A stretch of DNA of 64,000 nucleotides from Apteryx mantelli (Eukaryota; Chordata; Aves; Apterygiformes; Apterygidae), in the NCBI RefSeq assembly GCF_036417845.1, contig NC_089979.1, positions 51,374,275 through 51,438,274 of the forward strand. Direction: 5' to 3'. A model generated the notes under the pieces. The model worked only from the letters and a program-made list of their open reading frames with translations. It ran no database searches and had not been told where the DNA came from. The translations under genes were made by a program, and so were the position numbers. Positions 1-11,600 of this stretch are shown in pieces (the stretch's first letter is position 1; each line of letters opens with the position of its first letter).

Positions 1-1418
1 TCTGTACGCCCAGACAGACAGGCACATTTCTTTACAATTCGCTGGGAAAGAATGACTGAGTTGTGCACTTTACAGGAGCACAAAGCATCAGGGGATGCAG
101 AGCCATCAACAGCACATTGCACCAGAAAGAGCAACACTAACTCAGAGATAGCTCTGATCACTCTGTGCTAGGCTAATGTGGATGCTGTGACCCAAAGATT
201 AATCAGCATACACATAGCTCTCCTTTCTTTCATGGTACAGTCAAGAAAAACAATCATAACTGGCATGTCAGTCATGCAATTAATATATATACAAAAATCA
301 CAGCAGTTTAGTTTAACTGTTGAAATTCTCCATCTCAATCTTAAGTTGTCTTGCATTTCTGCACTGCTGGTACACTGGAAGGTTTCAAAAACACTACAGA
401 ATGAAGATACCATCCAAATGTGAACCATTCCAGTCATGTGAGGGATGGGAGCATTAACCCCTCATAAAAGAAGTAACCACAGCACCCAGGGAGAAAACGA
501 TTTGCACCTGGTTCCCCAGCAAAGCAGCAGCCAAGTCTCACAACAAAACTAATTTTTTTTTTTTAATCATTTCTCCCCTTGCTGACAATTAACTTGAAAG
601 CCTACTAAAAAAAAAATCCTGTGCTATATAATCAGTGTCAGTAAACAGCTACTATTGTCCAAAAAATATATATATATATTGCAGCTCAATATGTATTTAT
701 AGCCATATATTTCCAGCTGGTGTAAACTTGCAGGGCATAACTAATTTTACTGGAACAGTGCCCAATTATGGCAGCTGAGAATCTGGCCTTATGACTTAAA
801 AGCTACATTTACAGATACAGAGTCTTTACTGCTAGCCTATCGCCTGCAGGAGAAATCAGAGTGTCCATGTTACTAGTCATATTACTAATTCACATTACAG
901 TGATTTGCTGTCCCATCCTTTTAGGCTATTCTATCAATATTTTTCTGTTTCAAGAAACTGTCTTATCTCAGAGATCTTGCTGTACAACAAAGAAACCAGA
1001 AAGACCCCCGAGGCAAAAGCAGACTCCCAAAATTAGTCTAAAAATAAGTGTATGGTATGAATCATGAAAAGTCTGTGTACCCATGGAAAAGGAGAATATG
1101 AAATGGTAGGTAGAGCCCCAGTTTCAATGGGCCAATCCTCTCTGTAACCTCAGGTTAAGGAATTATAATGCCTGTGTCAAGAAGGCACACAGTCAGTGAA
1201 TCAGTGTGATACCTGTGGCAAGAAACCACATCATCAAAATTCCTGAGGAAGCTAATCACTTTAGTAAAGTTAAATTAGTAAAAACAAAACACATGCCACA
1301 TAAAAAAGCATGGCACTGGAAGGTAAAATCATCAGTTCAAACATTCGCTCTGCAATTGTAAAGCTTTTATATAAATACAGAAAATGATCAAACGTTAAAT
1401 AGTAGCTCATGCACTCAC
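1..1418 (-). other. LAMA3: LAMA3 intron 2 (partial)
   Basis: AT-rich intronic sequence after the exon 2 donor, running off the left edge. It holds a short TA-rich tract near 661-681 and A/T homopolymer runs. I see no exon, RNA gene or clear repeat family in it. Confidence 0.75.
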
Positions 1419-1571
1419 CTGTCCCAGATCTAAAGTGACATTGACTTCATTGTACTTTAAGCCCATAGAAAGAGGAGGACTTTGCCACCAGCGTTCGGTT
1501 CCATCAATCGCATTAGTTACAGGGTGAGCTTTGCTGGGATCATCAGCATTGCAATAATCACAAAACTGGCC
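1419..1571 (-). CDS. LAMA3: LAMA3 coding exon 2: LN domain continued
   Basis: 153 nt, 51 codons, phase 0 at both ends. The acceptor reads GTGTTTCAG|GGCCAG and the donor GGACAG|GTGAGT on the minus strand. It encodes residues 104-154 of the precursor and contains the hallmark LN segments [26 protein letters not shown] and NVTLDLGQ. The NVT is an N-glycosylation sequon. Most of the exon is too short and too split by frame to stand out as an open frame; it was found by reading the minus strand for the sequence expected after exon 1. Confidence 0.94.
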
Positions 1572-4500
1572 CTGAAACACAATATATTGAAGAGATGGTG
1601 TCAGTTGAAATCCTATGCACTGCAGATGCTGTTGTTAATTGAGATTCTAAAATAGAGCTTTGACTAAAAGAGTGGTTAAATTTTGTTTCTCTGTTTATAT
1701 AGTGTATTTCTGAGTTTTTATGTAAAAATGTTACAAAATTAAAGTATACACTTACACCTGGATACACACACAGTTTTATGTTACAAAACAAAAAATGTCA
1801 AAAATCTCTTCAAGGAAACTACAATAAATCTTTTCTTTTTTTATTAGTAAACATACTGATACTTTGGTGAAATTACCTATACCTATTCCTGCAGGCTCTC
1901 TGAGGAAATTAATGAAATGAAGAAGCTTAATACAGGATTAAGAGCAAGGCACAAATTATCCTCGGTTCTTCTAAACTACTGTGAAATATCATTATATGCA
2001 CATAGATGGATATTAACAAAACAATAAAAATACTATACCTGCTACTCATTTATAATTTTGGTTTTATAACTTCATAATACTGATTTCATTTTTTTCATGA
2101 CATTATAATATGTGCTGAATCAGAGACTTCTGAAAAATACACGTTCACAGAAAATGTAATGGATAATGTGGAGTGCTCCCTTTAAGAACAATTAAAGAAT
2201 CCCATTGTATTTTCACTTGCACAAGTTGCCACCCAACTCTCAGTCCACAATTAAAGCCATACTCTGGAAATGCCCTGATAAGCTCTCTCTGATAGTATCT
2301 AAAGCTCTTTGTACTGTTCTGTGTAATAACAATGAATAGTCTTCAGAAAACTTAATTGTCTTTTAACATGATATCTTGGCTTGCCCCACAGACAGTATTT
2401 TTATCTTCAAGAAACCGCATTTGACAGTCCACTAAGATTAGTGTTAAGTGTTGAAATCAGTTACTAAGGGATTTTTTTACTATCCCACTCACGTCCTACT
2501 TCAGTCACTGGGTACAGAGTCTTCTCAGAAGTAGATAATCGATGGAAGTGTTAAACAGTGTCAGGCACAGATCTTTGTAGAACCTCACTAGAAAAATGGC
2601 ATCTTCATTAAATGGTAGTATCCCCTCAATGGTGACTTTGGATATCTGTCAGAGAGTTGCTTAATCCACTCAGTCTGTGAGGTGTAGACATTGTACTGGA
2701 TTAATTTTTTAAATAAGGATGAAATACTACATCAAATTTCTTTTAAATGTCATATTTGCACCACTCCCTTTGTCAGTTAAACATATTTTCACAGAATCAC
2801 AGAATAGTTGAGGTTGGAAGGGACCTTTGGACGTCATCTAGTCCAACCCACCTGCTCTAGCAGGGTCACCTAGAACACATTGCCCAGGACCCTGTCCAGA
2901 TGACTTCTGAATATCTCCTAGGGTGGAGACTCCACAACCTCTCTGGACCACCTGTTCCAGTAATCACTCACCCTCACAGTAAAAAAAAGTTTTTTCTTAA
3001 ATTCAGATGAAACTTCCTGTGTTTGAGTTTGTGCCCATTGCCTCTTATCCTGTCACTGGGCACCACTGAAAAGAGTCTGGTCCCATCCTCTTGACACCCT
3101 CCCTTCAGATATTTATACACACTGATAAGATCCCCTCTCAGTCTTCTCTTCTCCAGGCTAAACAGGCCCAGCTCTCTCAGCCTTTCCTCATAGGAGAGAT
3201 GCTCCAGTCCCCTAATCATCTTTGTAGCCCTTCGCTGGACTTGCTCCAGTAGTGCCACATCCCTCTTGTACTGGGGAGCCCAGAACTGGACACAGCACTC
3301 CAGATGTGGCCTCACCAGGGCTGAGTAGAGGGGGAGGATCACCGCCCTTGACCTGCTGGCAACACTCTTCCTAATGCACCCCAGGACACCATTGGCCTTC
3401 TTGGCCACAAGGGCACATTGCTAGCTCATGGTCAACTTGTCATCCACCAGGACCCCCAGGTCCTTCTCTGTAGAGCTGCTTTCATCAAAAAATGAGAAAA
3501 AAATTTTTTGACAAATCTGTTGTTTCTATAATCCATGTTGTCTGGCCTTAAGTTTACTCCTACCATTTAAGTATTAATGGAATCCCACATGACTGCCATT
3601 ATTTTGTTTGTGATTGATGTCAGGCTAACCAGTCTAAAGTAACTAGGGAAAACACACTTGCCAACTTTTAATACAGGAATAGCAGCAGCACTGTTTCATT
3701 CTTACTGGGTGCAAGCCTTGCAATCTTGCTGATTATAAGATGTTTATCTCTCATAAAATTTGTTTAACATCTTCCTTAGTTACTAATGGGTTGGAAACTA
3801 CTTCATCATTCTCATGTGATACAAACACATCATCTCGTGTCTTTCCAAATACAAAGCATAGATATTCACTGAATATTTCTGCATTTTCTGCATCAGGAAT
3901 AATAACTTCAGTCTCTGCATCTGGTCTTGTCCCACTCCTGCTCTTGTTGAAAGCCCAGAATATGCTGTTGCTTACAGAAGAGATAACTAGCATGAGTTGT
4001 TCTGATTCAGCACTGTACTTGTCAACCTGACTAAGTATTAACTCTTGAGAATTCAGAGTTGTTTAAAGACTTACTAAATTCTCATGTACATATGTTGGTT
4101 AGCTATGTCTGCAGATCATGTTATAATATGATTCTCCTCCAGCTCTGCTAGAGATGATCTGGCTGACTTTCGTACAAACAACTGCAATATGCCAGGACAC
4201 TACTGGATTCTGGCATAGTTTGCTGCAGTAGACACCACATCAGCCTGTGATAGCTACAGGCAACATTGCCAATTTCTGTAACGACCGCAAAGAACAGTGT
4301 GTCACAATCTGCAAAAATCAATACACTGAGAAATTAATCTATGCACTAATGACTGCAGTTACCACCACATCAGAGCATCTTTACAGTTAGGAAGAATTTC
4401 CTGACAAACGCAACTTAGAGTTCTGACATCTATATTAAAACAGTTCTAGCTTCCTTAAATAGTTTTATAAAATGCATGAAACAGTCTTTAGATGTAAATT

Positions 4501-7500
4501 CAAGTTCACTGTAATCAGGCTGGAAATATAGAGGAAACAGTTGCTGCTACAGCAGTTTTAACTCTAGTCTGGAAGCAACTTCAAAGAAAGGCTAAATGAA
4601 GAGAAAACAATGAGGAGTATTAAATGCAAGTGTTACATTTACATACACCTATGTTATTTCACTATACTGCAGCACTTGATCTGAACTCAAGATACCACCT
4701 TCTTCTCTTTCTTTTTGACGCATAATTCAAAGAATTTCATTGCAACAGCTGGAGTTTCAGTTATTTAAAGTACATTCCAGACAACTTGCCAACAAGACAG
4801 CAAAACAAAAAAATGAAAGAAATAAATTGTTGGACAGAGCAGCCTCCTCTGCTTCCCACTGGCAATATCTGCAGGCATGCCACACAGTCTGTCTGCTATA
4901 GACGTCTCAATCCCAGGACCCTGGGCCTCGAGATACTTTTTGATTTTGGCTGCAGTTCATCAGCCAGGCAGGTGTGCATTTGCTGGTGACCTTGTTACCT
5001 CCTTTCCCTTGATTCTCTTGAGTGAAGGACAACACTGCAACTACATAAAGCAGTTTGCTGAAACACACCAATGTGGACCAATGACACCCAGGGAAGAAAA
5101 AGTCTCACCTGTAAATTATAGAAAGCTACAATAATGAGGGATTTGTTCACAATCTAATACCTAGAAGTTTTGCACTCACTGGCAGGGCAGGACAAGTATG
5201 CAGTTAAACTCTAATTCACACCCGCACACCATTGTAGATAGATTTGCAGACAAAATGAGATATGCCATTTATCCATCAGAGCTGCTGAAATGTTTTGCAC
5301 TGAGGTGCATCTGTTCACTCAGTACTATTCTTATTAAGTGATCATCCCGCTTGCCAGCGTGCTAATTAAGGAAATATACTGCTTTCTACAGTGTGTGTTC
5401 AGCACTGTATGTAAGTGTACGTTCAGTACTGTATAAGCCTCAGATTGTACCATGTGGTTGAGCAGTATGTGAAGGAACTGTCCAGTCTACCTACCAGCTC
5501 TTGGAAGGGCTCTAAATGACCTCCAAATGTTCCTTCTAGATTTGCCTGGGACCACACACTTCATTAAAACACACATCATCAAATAATAGGGTGCACCAAA
5601 GAGACCAAGAAGCAGCGGAAACTAGGGTATTCTTTTCTCTGCCTTATTTTAAGTGCTTGTGATAGCACTGGCAACAGAACAGTCTGCTCCCTTCATTTCA
5701 TGATTATTTGAAATACTAAAGAGGTCAAGCACAGTCTCCGCACCTTCTTTCCAGTTTCCACATTTGTCCAGTGACAGCCATAATCCAACTTTGTATATAC
5801 CTCAAAAGTGAGTGATTCAACTGTACAGCATTGCTCAAACTTGGAACTGGCTTACTACAGTGTCTATTATAGCTGTCACTTTACGTAAAAGCCGTGTGAT
5901 CTTCTGTCAGACTCTTAAGAAAGAGCAGATGAATACTCATGCTGATTTAAATCCTTTGTAAGCTCAGCCTCTGTAAGAATTTAATATACTTCTGTCCATT
6001 TTTCCACAAAAAGAGATTCTCTTATTTACAGTGTCTTTGAACTTGAGAGGTGGAGTGGCTTGATAATATGTACATTGTGCTGTTATCACATTTTCCATGG
6101 CTGGATTTCCCTGGCCTTTTGGAAGAATTTCCAACCCCTCTTGAACCACAACAACTACTGGTAAACTACAGAAGTATTCATGTTATGTATCTCAATGGGG
6201 CTTTGTTAAAATTGGAGAGAGAGGCTGCTGTAGCCATGTTTACACAAATGCTGAAAGAGGCACAACATGCTCTCTTGTGCCATGGCTGAGCTATCAGTAA
6301 TCCTTCTGGCAATCTGAATCAGGCACAAACCATAATTACCCTCTAACCTAAGACCTGTAAGGTAAATATTTAACAAGAGGAACTCCCCTCCTTTCTAACC
6401 TCTTCCTACATACAGCAAACTTCATGAATTCATTTCAACTGGGTATTAGTACGTAAATGGAACTATTAAAAAAAAAAGTGGCAACGCATCACACAACATG
6501 CCTTGTCCACTTACTTGACATCTTTATTTGCTATTTATCTTGCTGACTTTTGTTATACTGCAATTTCTAATATTTCATGGCATATCACTACGAGATTTCA
6601 CTATATCACTGGGTTACACAGTGTGTTGCTGGAAATGTGGCAGAGATGACTGAGCTTTCTTTTCACCTGGTGGCATGGTTGCTTCAGGCAGTTTCAAACA
6701 CGGGTGTTGTGTTCAGTATGGAGGGATGGTTGCCTAAGCTGCAGAGATATTTTAGAAACATAGGACCAAGCAGCTTCCTGATCATCACAGATTTTCTTTG
6801 TAACCTTAGTTTAACATTTAACACCTGTGACACAGTTTTCCTATTAGTAAAACTGCATATTACTCATCCTGAAAGCATCTCCAAAGCACTTGGAGCTTTT
6901 TATGATGGAGGGCACTACATGGAGTGAAGGTAAACTGAGAAGACTTCATGGTGAGGCAGGAAGGCATTACAGACAGAAGTTCAGGACAAAACACAGCGTT
7001 GGATGTGACTGCCTAACAAACTGTGATGGCAGGCTGCATGACAGTGCATGCTCCCTTCTGGCACACGACAAAGAGTATACACACTGCACCTTCTCAGTCC
7101 TCCCCCCCTCTCCTGAGCACCTGCACCCCACTAAAAAACAAGAAGATGAGCTTTCTTATCCCCTGGAACCTCTTCTGAAACCAGATCTCAAGGGTTATTT
7201 GAATATTAAAACATATAAACACCTCATAAGACTTATAAACACTAACCCTTCTTCCAAGATCCAAAAAGTTACTTGCATTCTTTCTGTACTGCCTGGAGTC
7301 ATAAACTGGACCTTAAAGTTTTCAAAATCCCTTTCATATTGCAGTTGCATCCTGGCTGTCCTCTGATCCCACAAGTGAAAATACAAATAAAATAACTTTG
7401 GAAGGTCTGAAGGCTCTAGGAAAGTCCCCCCTTAAATAAAGTACTGATAGAAACGATACTGAACATATATTTCACTACATCACAGAGTGATGCATTTGTT

Positions 7501-8637
7501 GCTCCTTCCTTACCCTCTGCATAGACATGTTCACACAAGTTTCTACAAAAGGAGGATTATATATTTCCAATAACCCTTTCTTTGCCTTTTATGTTTGTCT
7601 TTTTTTGCCACTGGCAAGAAATGCATGTAATAAGCTTATCCTCTGCTAGGAGAGACCATCCTCCTCCTCACTGTCTGGCGTTCTCATACTCCCTTTCCAG
7701 AGTCGCAAAGGGACCCCTGGCTTCGTCCCACAAGCAGCGCAAGGCATTGACTACAAGCCTCAATGCTTAGTAGTTGTAAAATGCCACAAAACCAGCTGTC
7801 TAAAAGGGGACATCTTCCCCCCACCCCCATTCCCCCGAAAGGTACCCTCTCTCCAACGAAGCGGTTAGAAGTGCAGTGCCTCCACACACACCCCGCCCCT
7901 TTGCTCACTGCTTCATCCCCGGAAGGGAATAAGGGGATCCAGAAGGGATCCCTGCAGGATCAAGAGCCCAGCGCTGAAGCCACCAAACACCTGACGGTCT
8001 CTAACTAACCCTCAGAGGTTCAAGCGCTGGGGGGGGAGGAGAGGAACAGGCCCCCCCTGAGCACCTCGCCCTGCGGGGGCCGGAGGGCCCTGCGCGGCCG
8101 CGGAAAGCGGGGCAGTGCGGGGCAGGGGCGAGGGCAGCTTGCGCGCCGCCCCCCCGGGCAGAGGGGACCCCACCCCAGCGGCCGCCGCGCGCCCCAACGG
8201 CCGCCGCGCGCCCCAGCGGCCGCCTCTGACAGGCAGCGGCGCGCGACCGCGGCGGCGGCGGCGGCGCCCCCGAGCGCCCGCCGAAGCGGGGCGCCGCCGG
8301 CGCCACGGCCCCGCTGCGCCCCGGTTACCTGGATGGCGCGTCCCACCGGGGCCGCCGCCGGTCCCCCCACCAGCTTGCAGTACAGCTCCGGCCGCGGCCT
8401 CCCGCCGCCGCCGCCGCTCGCCTCCTCCCCGCAGGTGGCCGTCGCCCAGATGCGGGCTGTCTCGGCCAGGTTGAAGTACGGCGGGTGGAGGCTGAGCGCG
8501 GCCCCGCGGGAGCCGGGCGGCCCCAGCTGCGAGGCGCAGAGGGTGCAGAGAGGCGAGAGGAGCGCCCAGAAGAGCCGGGAGCCCCGCGTCGAGGCAGCGG
8601 GCGCCGAGCGGCTCCGCCGCGGCCGCGCCGCGGCCAT
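1419..8637 (-). CDS. LAMA3: LAMA3, laminin alpha-3 long form: 5' coding exons 1-2 (partial gene)
   Basis: Spliced gene on the minus strand, join of 8329-8637 and 1419-1571; the rest lies off the left edge. Laminin alpha-3 is a secreted basement-membrane chain of the laminin-332/3B32 trimers that anchor epithelia. The two exons give 154 residues: a signal peptide, then the start of the laminin N-terminal (LN) domain, which in this family drives laminin network polymerisation. Visible motifs are [20 protein letters not shown] and ELYCKLVGG in exon 1, and [26 protein letters not shown] and NVTLDLGQ in exon 2. LAMA5 has a very similar LN domain, but the IWATATCGE and [10 protein letters not shown] wording and the adjacent divergent ANKRD29 favour LAMA3. 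Both exons are in phase 0. This 5' exon belongs to the long (alpha-3B) form; the short alpha-3A form uses a promoter far downstream, outside this window. Confidence 0.93.
2790..3483 (-). mobile_element. CR1 LINE, 5'-truncated 3' end with reverse-transcriptase C-terminus
   Basis: The plus strand begins CACAGAATCACAGAATAG, the complement of the CR1 3' terminus, so the element points to the minus strand. Positions 3408-2974 keep a 144-codon open piece of ORF2 with the CR1 C-terminal wording [59 protein letters not shown] and YLKGG. It ends early at a stop in a run of A/T just after RKNFF, where related elements continue, which indicates a frameshift. The 5' boundary near 3483 is abrupt, as expected from truncated reverse transcription. 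It lies inside LAMA3 intron 1, in the same orientation as that gene. It is relatively well preserved and so probably younger than the copy at the right edge. Confidence 0.93.
6780..6910 (+). repeat. possible MIR-like SINE relic
   Basis: The segment has a worn resemblance to the MIR core and tail: a 'cagttttcctattagtaaaa' stretch like the usual 'cagtttcctcatctgtaaaa', followed by an AAAGCACTTGGAG box. Similarity is by eye and weak; it could be chance. Confidence 0.3.
8179..8224. repeat. GC-rich minisatellite, 19-bp period
   Basis: The unit CGGCCGCCGCGCGCCCCA starts at 8179, recurs at 8198 and begins a third, partial copy at 8217. It is followed by a CGG trinucleotide run at about 8248-8266. 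Both lie at the start of LAMA3 intron 1 within the CpG island and are likely length-variable. Confidence 0.7.
8329..8637 (-). CDS. LAMA3: LAMA3 coding exon 1: signal peptide and start of LN domain
   Basis: 309 nt, 103 codons. The start at 8637-8635 is the first ATG of its open frame and has a strong Kozak context (A at -3, G at +4). The exon ends at a GT donor (ATCCAG|GTAACC). Residues 1-21 are basic and Ser/Ala-rich, and about 22-39 form a hydrophobic core ([19 protein letters not shown]) typical of a signal peptide, with cleavage probably within residues 35-45. The LN domain starts around residue 48 (LSLHPPYFN). Residues 72-81 are a Gly-rich stretch with five consecutive Gly codons, just before [12 protein letters not shown]. 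The reading frame stays open past the donor to 8020, but conservation stops at the splice site. Confidence 0.93.
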
Positions 8638-11600
8638 GCTGAGCGGGGCTCTGCCCTCGCCGCCCCCCGGCGGCCCTATAGCGGCGGTGGGCGGGCTGGG
8701 GGCAGGAGGCAGGAGGCGCCCGGCCCTGCCTGCGCTCTGCCCGCGCCTCGCTGCGGGCTACGGCGAGGCGCGGCGAGGCGGGAGCCCACCCCCTGCCGCG
8801 GGGCGCCGGGCGCAGCGGGCCGGGCCGGGGGCTGTGCGGGCCCCAGCCGTGCGGGGCCGGCGGCAGCGCCCTCCTCCGCGGCCAGGGGTCTCTGCGCAGG
8901 TGGGAGCCCAGCTCGGGACCCCACGCCAGCCGCTTCAGGCGTCTTTCGAGAGGCGACTCTGCACCACAGTTCTGCGCCAGCTTTCTCTCCCCCCCCCCGC
9001 CCCCTCAATAAATGTGCAGTTTAATGTTTTTAAGGGGCTGTGACCCGCCAAATGTATCATAAAATTAAGACTTCCTGGGCTTTCTCCTAGCACGGGGGAT
9101 GTTTGCATACGAGGTGCACCCTGCTTCCACCTGTGGATCCTTGGGGAGATGCCCTGCTCAGCCCTGCTGCGGACATCACAGCTTCCCTTGCCGTTATCAG
9201 TTCCCCGATGCTGCTGGAAGTTGTGCAGTCCAGGCCAGTGCTCTGCAAAGCACAGCAAGTGCACTTGATTCTTTGTGCAAAGGTGGCTCCTGCTCATCCA
9301 AGGCAGACAATGAACCTCCTGTCTTTTTTGAAGATATTTGGCACAGGGTTTGGATAACACAGAAGTTGGTGAAGGAGAAAGAGGCCTAAGAACCATATTG
9401 TTTTTCTAAGGAGTTACACTACTTAACAGCTTTGCTGTCCTAAGTTTTGTACCTTTTACGTTTCTTTCCCCAATGCGCCCTCACACATCTGGTGCTCACT
9501 TCTAATAAAATTTGCAGGATTCAGGCACAAAGATATGCTTAGACACACATGCCTCTAATATTTTAACAGTGATTCATGTGAGTAGTGAAGTATTTCATAA
9601 CTTTATGAGGGCTTTGCTACATGCCACACAGCACTGGCAAGGGAGATCCTCAGTGTACTGTTTCAGGAAGCACCAGTCATGTGCTATTGGTTTTGTCTGC
9701 AAAAAAATATCACCACCCTTGGTCTTGTGCCATTATGGTTTTAACACCATAGGAACACATCAGTGGGAGACAACTTTTGTGTCCTCCATAGAAAAAGTTA
9801 GCTTTCCTAAATGTAGCATACTGCAAATTATGTATCAGATTTGGATATTCCATCTGTAAATATTTTCAATTGCTAGAGCAACTTGAAAATATCCTCCTTT
9901 TCTAACTATGACACTGTGAAAAAGAAATTACCTTATGGCACATGCCCATCATATCACTTCCTACAGCAGACCACTTGGTACAAACTATGAGAGGTTTGAA
10001 TATAAACAAATAATACTGTCTTCAAGTGTCCATTAAACAAAATACTACATTATTGTAAAGGATATCCACTGGTGTTTTCAGCCTGTTTCTTGGAGATTTG
10101 TTGAATCCTAAGGGACTTGGAGTATATCAGGTACAAGCTGAGATCTGGAAATATCTGACTTAAGTGGTGTTTAGATACAGAGCAAGCATGCTTCTACAAG
10201 GCCTTCTTCTATCCATTAACTTGCTGAGTGTTCTTGCTCTCTTTATTGTTGGAGAAAATGAATTAAATTGAATAAAAACTGAACAGAGCGTGTTCCTGGT
10301 AGAAAAATAAATGTTTGGGTACTTGAAGGGAAATCCATCTTAAAATACAAAGTGCAAATATAAGAGGAACCAATGAAGGCTATAATTATGAAGATTACAA
10401 AATCATCAAACTCTTCTTGAGTAGTCAGATTACCTGCAGGCTGGACATTTTAGTTAACAGTTGCTGAAAGATGTTGCTTCTGTACATCATCCAACTAGCC
10501 ATGAAAGATTTTCTCCTCTCCAAGAAGAAATTTACTGTCTTGCACAATAGTTGGGGGAACTAGTTTACTTCAGTTATCCTATAGATTTCTACAAATTGGA
10601 CTCCAGTGATGGGACTGTTGATTTTAAGGACAAGCAATCTTTTGATATGAACTTTTTGATTAGGAATAACTCCAAAAGAAGTATCTTTTGGTTAGTTCGG
10701 ACACGCTTCTTGCACAGAACCTTGCCCATTTGTGCTTTTCATAGGTGTGCGGGGGTTGTAATAAGCATCTCTGCGTTCTCAGTTTTGAACTCTTCTTCAG
10801 CGCCTCTGTCTCCAAAATAAACACTTGTAGATGGCTTTCTGAGAAATATAAGCCTAGCAGAAGAATAAGCAGAGTATAAGTCTGGTGATGAAAATACATA
10901 TGATGAAGCATAAAAAATTTTGCAGAAAGTACCATGAAAGTATAGAAAATAACTGCATAAAACTAAGAATTTGAGGTGGAGAGCTAAATCCTCTATCCTA
11001 TAAATTCTATATCCTATAGAATAATACCTTAGAAGTTTATCTGATATAGTTTTGTGGGTAGTTCAGATAAGGAATCCAGCTTCAGCAGATGCTTCACAAT
11101 CTCACTTTAAAGAACGATTGCTGTAAGCTGTTTGGTATGTTGCACAGCACAAAAGGCAGCCCTTGCTCACAAGAGTTGTCCTTACTCAATCAAGCAGTAT
11201 GAGTTGATTTATTAGGGAGTATTCACATGATAAAAGAAGGCTTATGTGAGCAAGAACCTAATATTTTAGTACAATAATGACACATTCTTGGATCTTGTTT
11301 CTTAAAAGGTAAAAACATGAATGAAACTTTGCAAACACTCAGAAAATTAACCTAACAAGTAGCAAAAGGGAGGAAGACATCCTCCTAGTCCCTCGTTCAT
11401 AAAATTACATGCATTTTGCTTTAAATACAACTAGATTAAAAAAAAAATTGTTGGCCTTGCAGGTGATTTTCTGTCCTTTTGTTAAAGACTTATGCAAAAC
11501 AAGCCCTTTTATTCATTGTGTTTTCTAGAAGTGGAGTGTAAGATGTTACTTTTTATATTTTGCTGCAAGATCTCCAGAGATATCTAAAAATGTGGGCAGA

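Larger units (their letters stand above)
1572..8328 (-). other. LAMA3: LAMA3 intron 1
   Basis: 6757 bp between two phase-0 coding exons. Contents: a minus-strand CR1 tail at about 2790-3483, a possible worn MIR-like SINE near 6780-6910, and a very GC-rich first 330 bp after exon 1 that belongs to the CpG island. The remainder shows short chance open frames only, with no recognisable domain. Confidence 0.85.
8000..8960 (-). promoter_or_regulatory. LAMA3: CpG island and promoter of LAMA3 long form
   Basis: A sharply bounded region of very high G+C with dense CpG, flanked by AT-rich DNA on both sides, spanning the first coding exon and the DNA upstream of its ATG. Just upstream of the start codon, reading minus, are GC-box-like CCCGCCCACC (about 8687-8696) and a CTATAG element (about 8676-8681). 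The transcription start cannot be fixed from sequence; the 5'UTR probably lies between about 8638 and 8950. Confidence 0.75.

Noticed and set aside
6050..7366. Several 80-158-codon frames in LAMA3 intron 1
   Set aside because: No homology recognised, weak starts, and overlap with a possible MIR-like relic. They are on the plus strand inside a minus-strand intron.
8020..8328. Continuation of the LAMA3 exon 1 frame past the donor
   Set aside because: The LN-domain homology stops exactly at a GTAACC donor and resumes in exon 2 at 1571. The extension is GC-rich intron inside the CpG island.
8333..9043. 236-codon plus-strand frame and overlapping frames across the CpG island
   Set aside because: Antisense shadow of LAMA3 exon 1 and its promoter. 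GC-rich DNA has few stop codons; the composition is Arg/Pro/Ala/Gly-rich with no domain.
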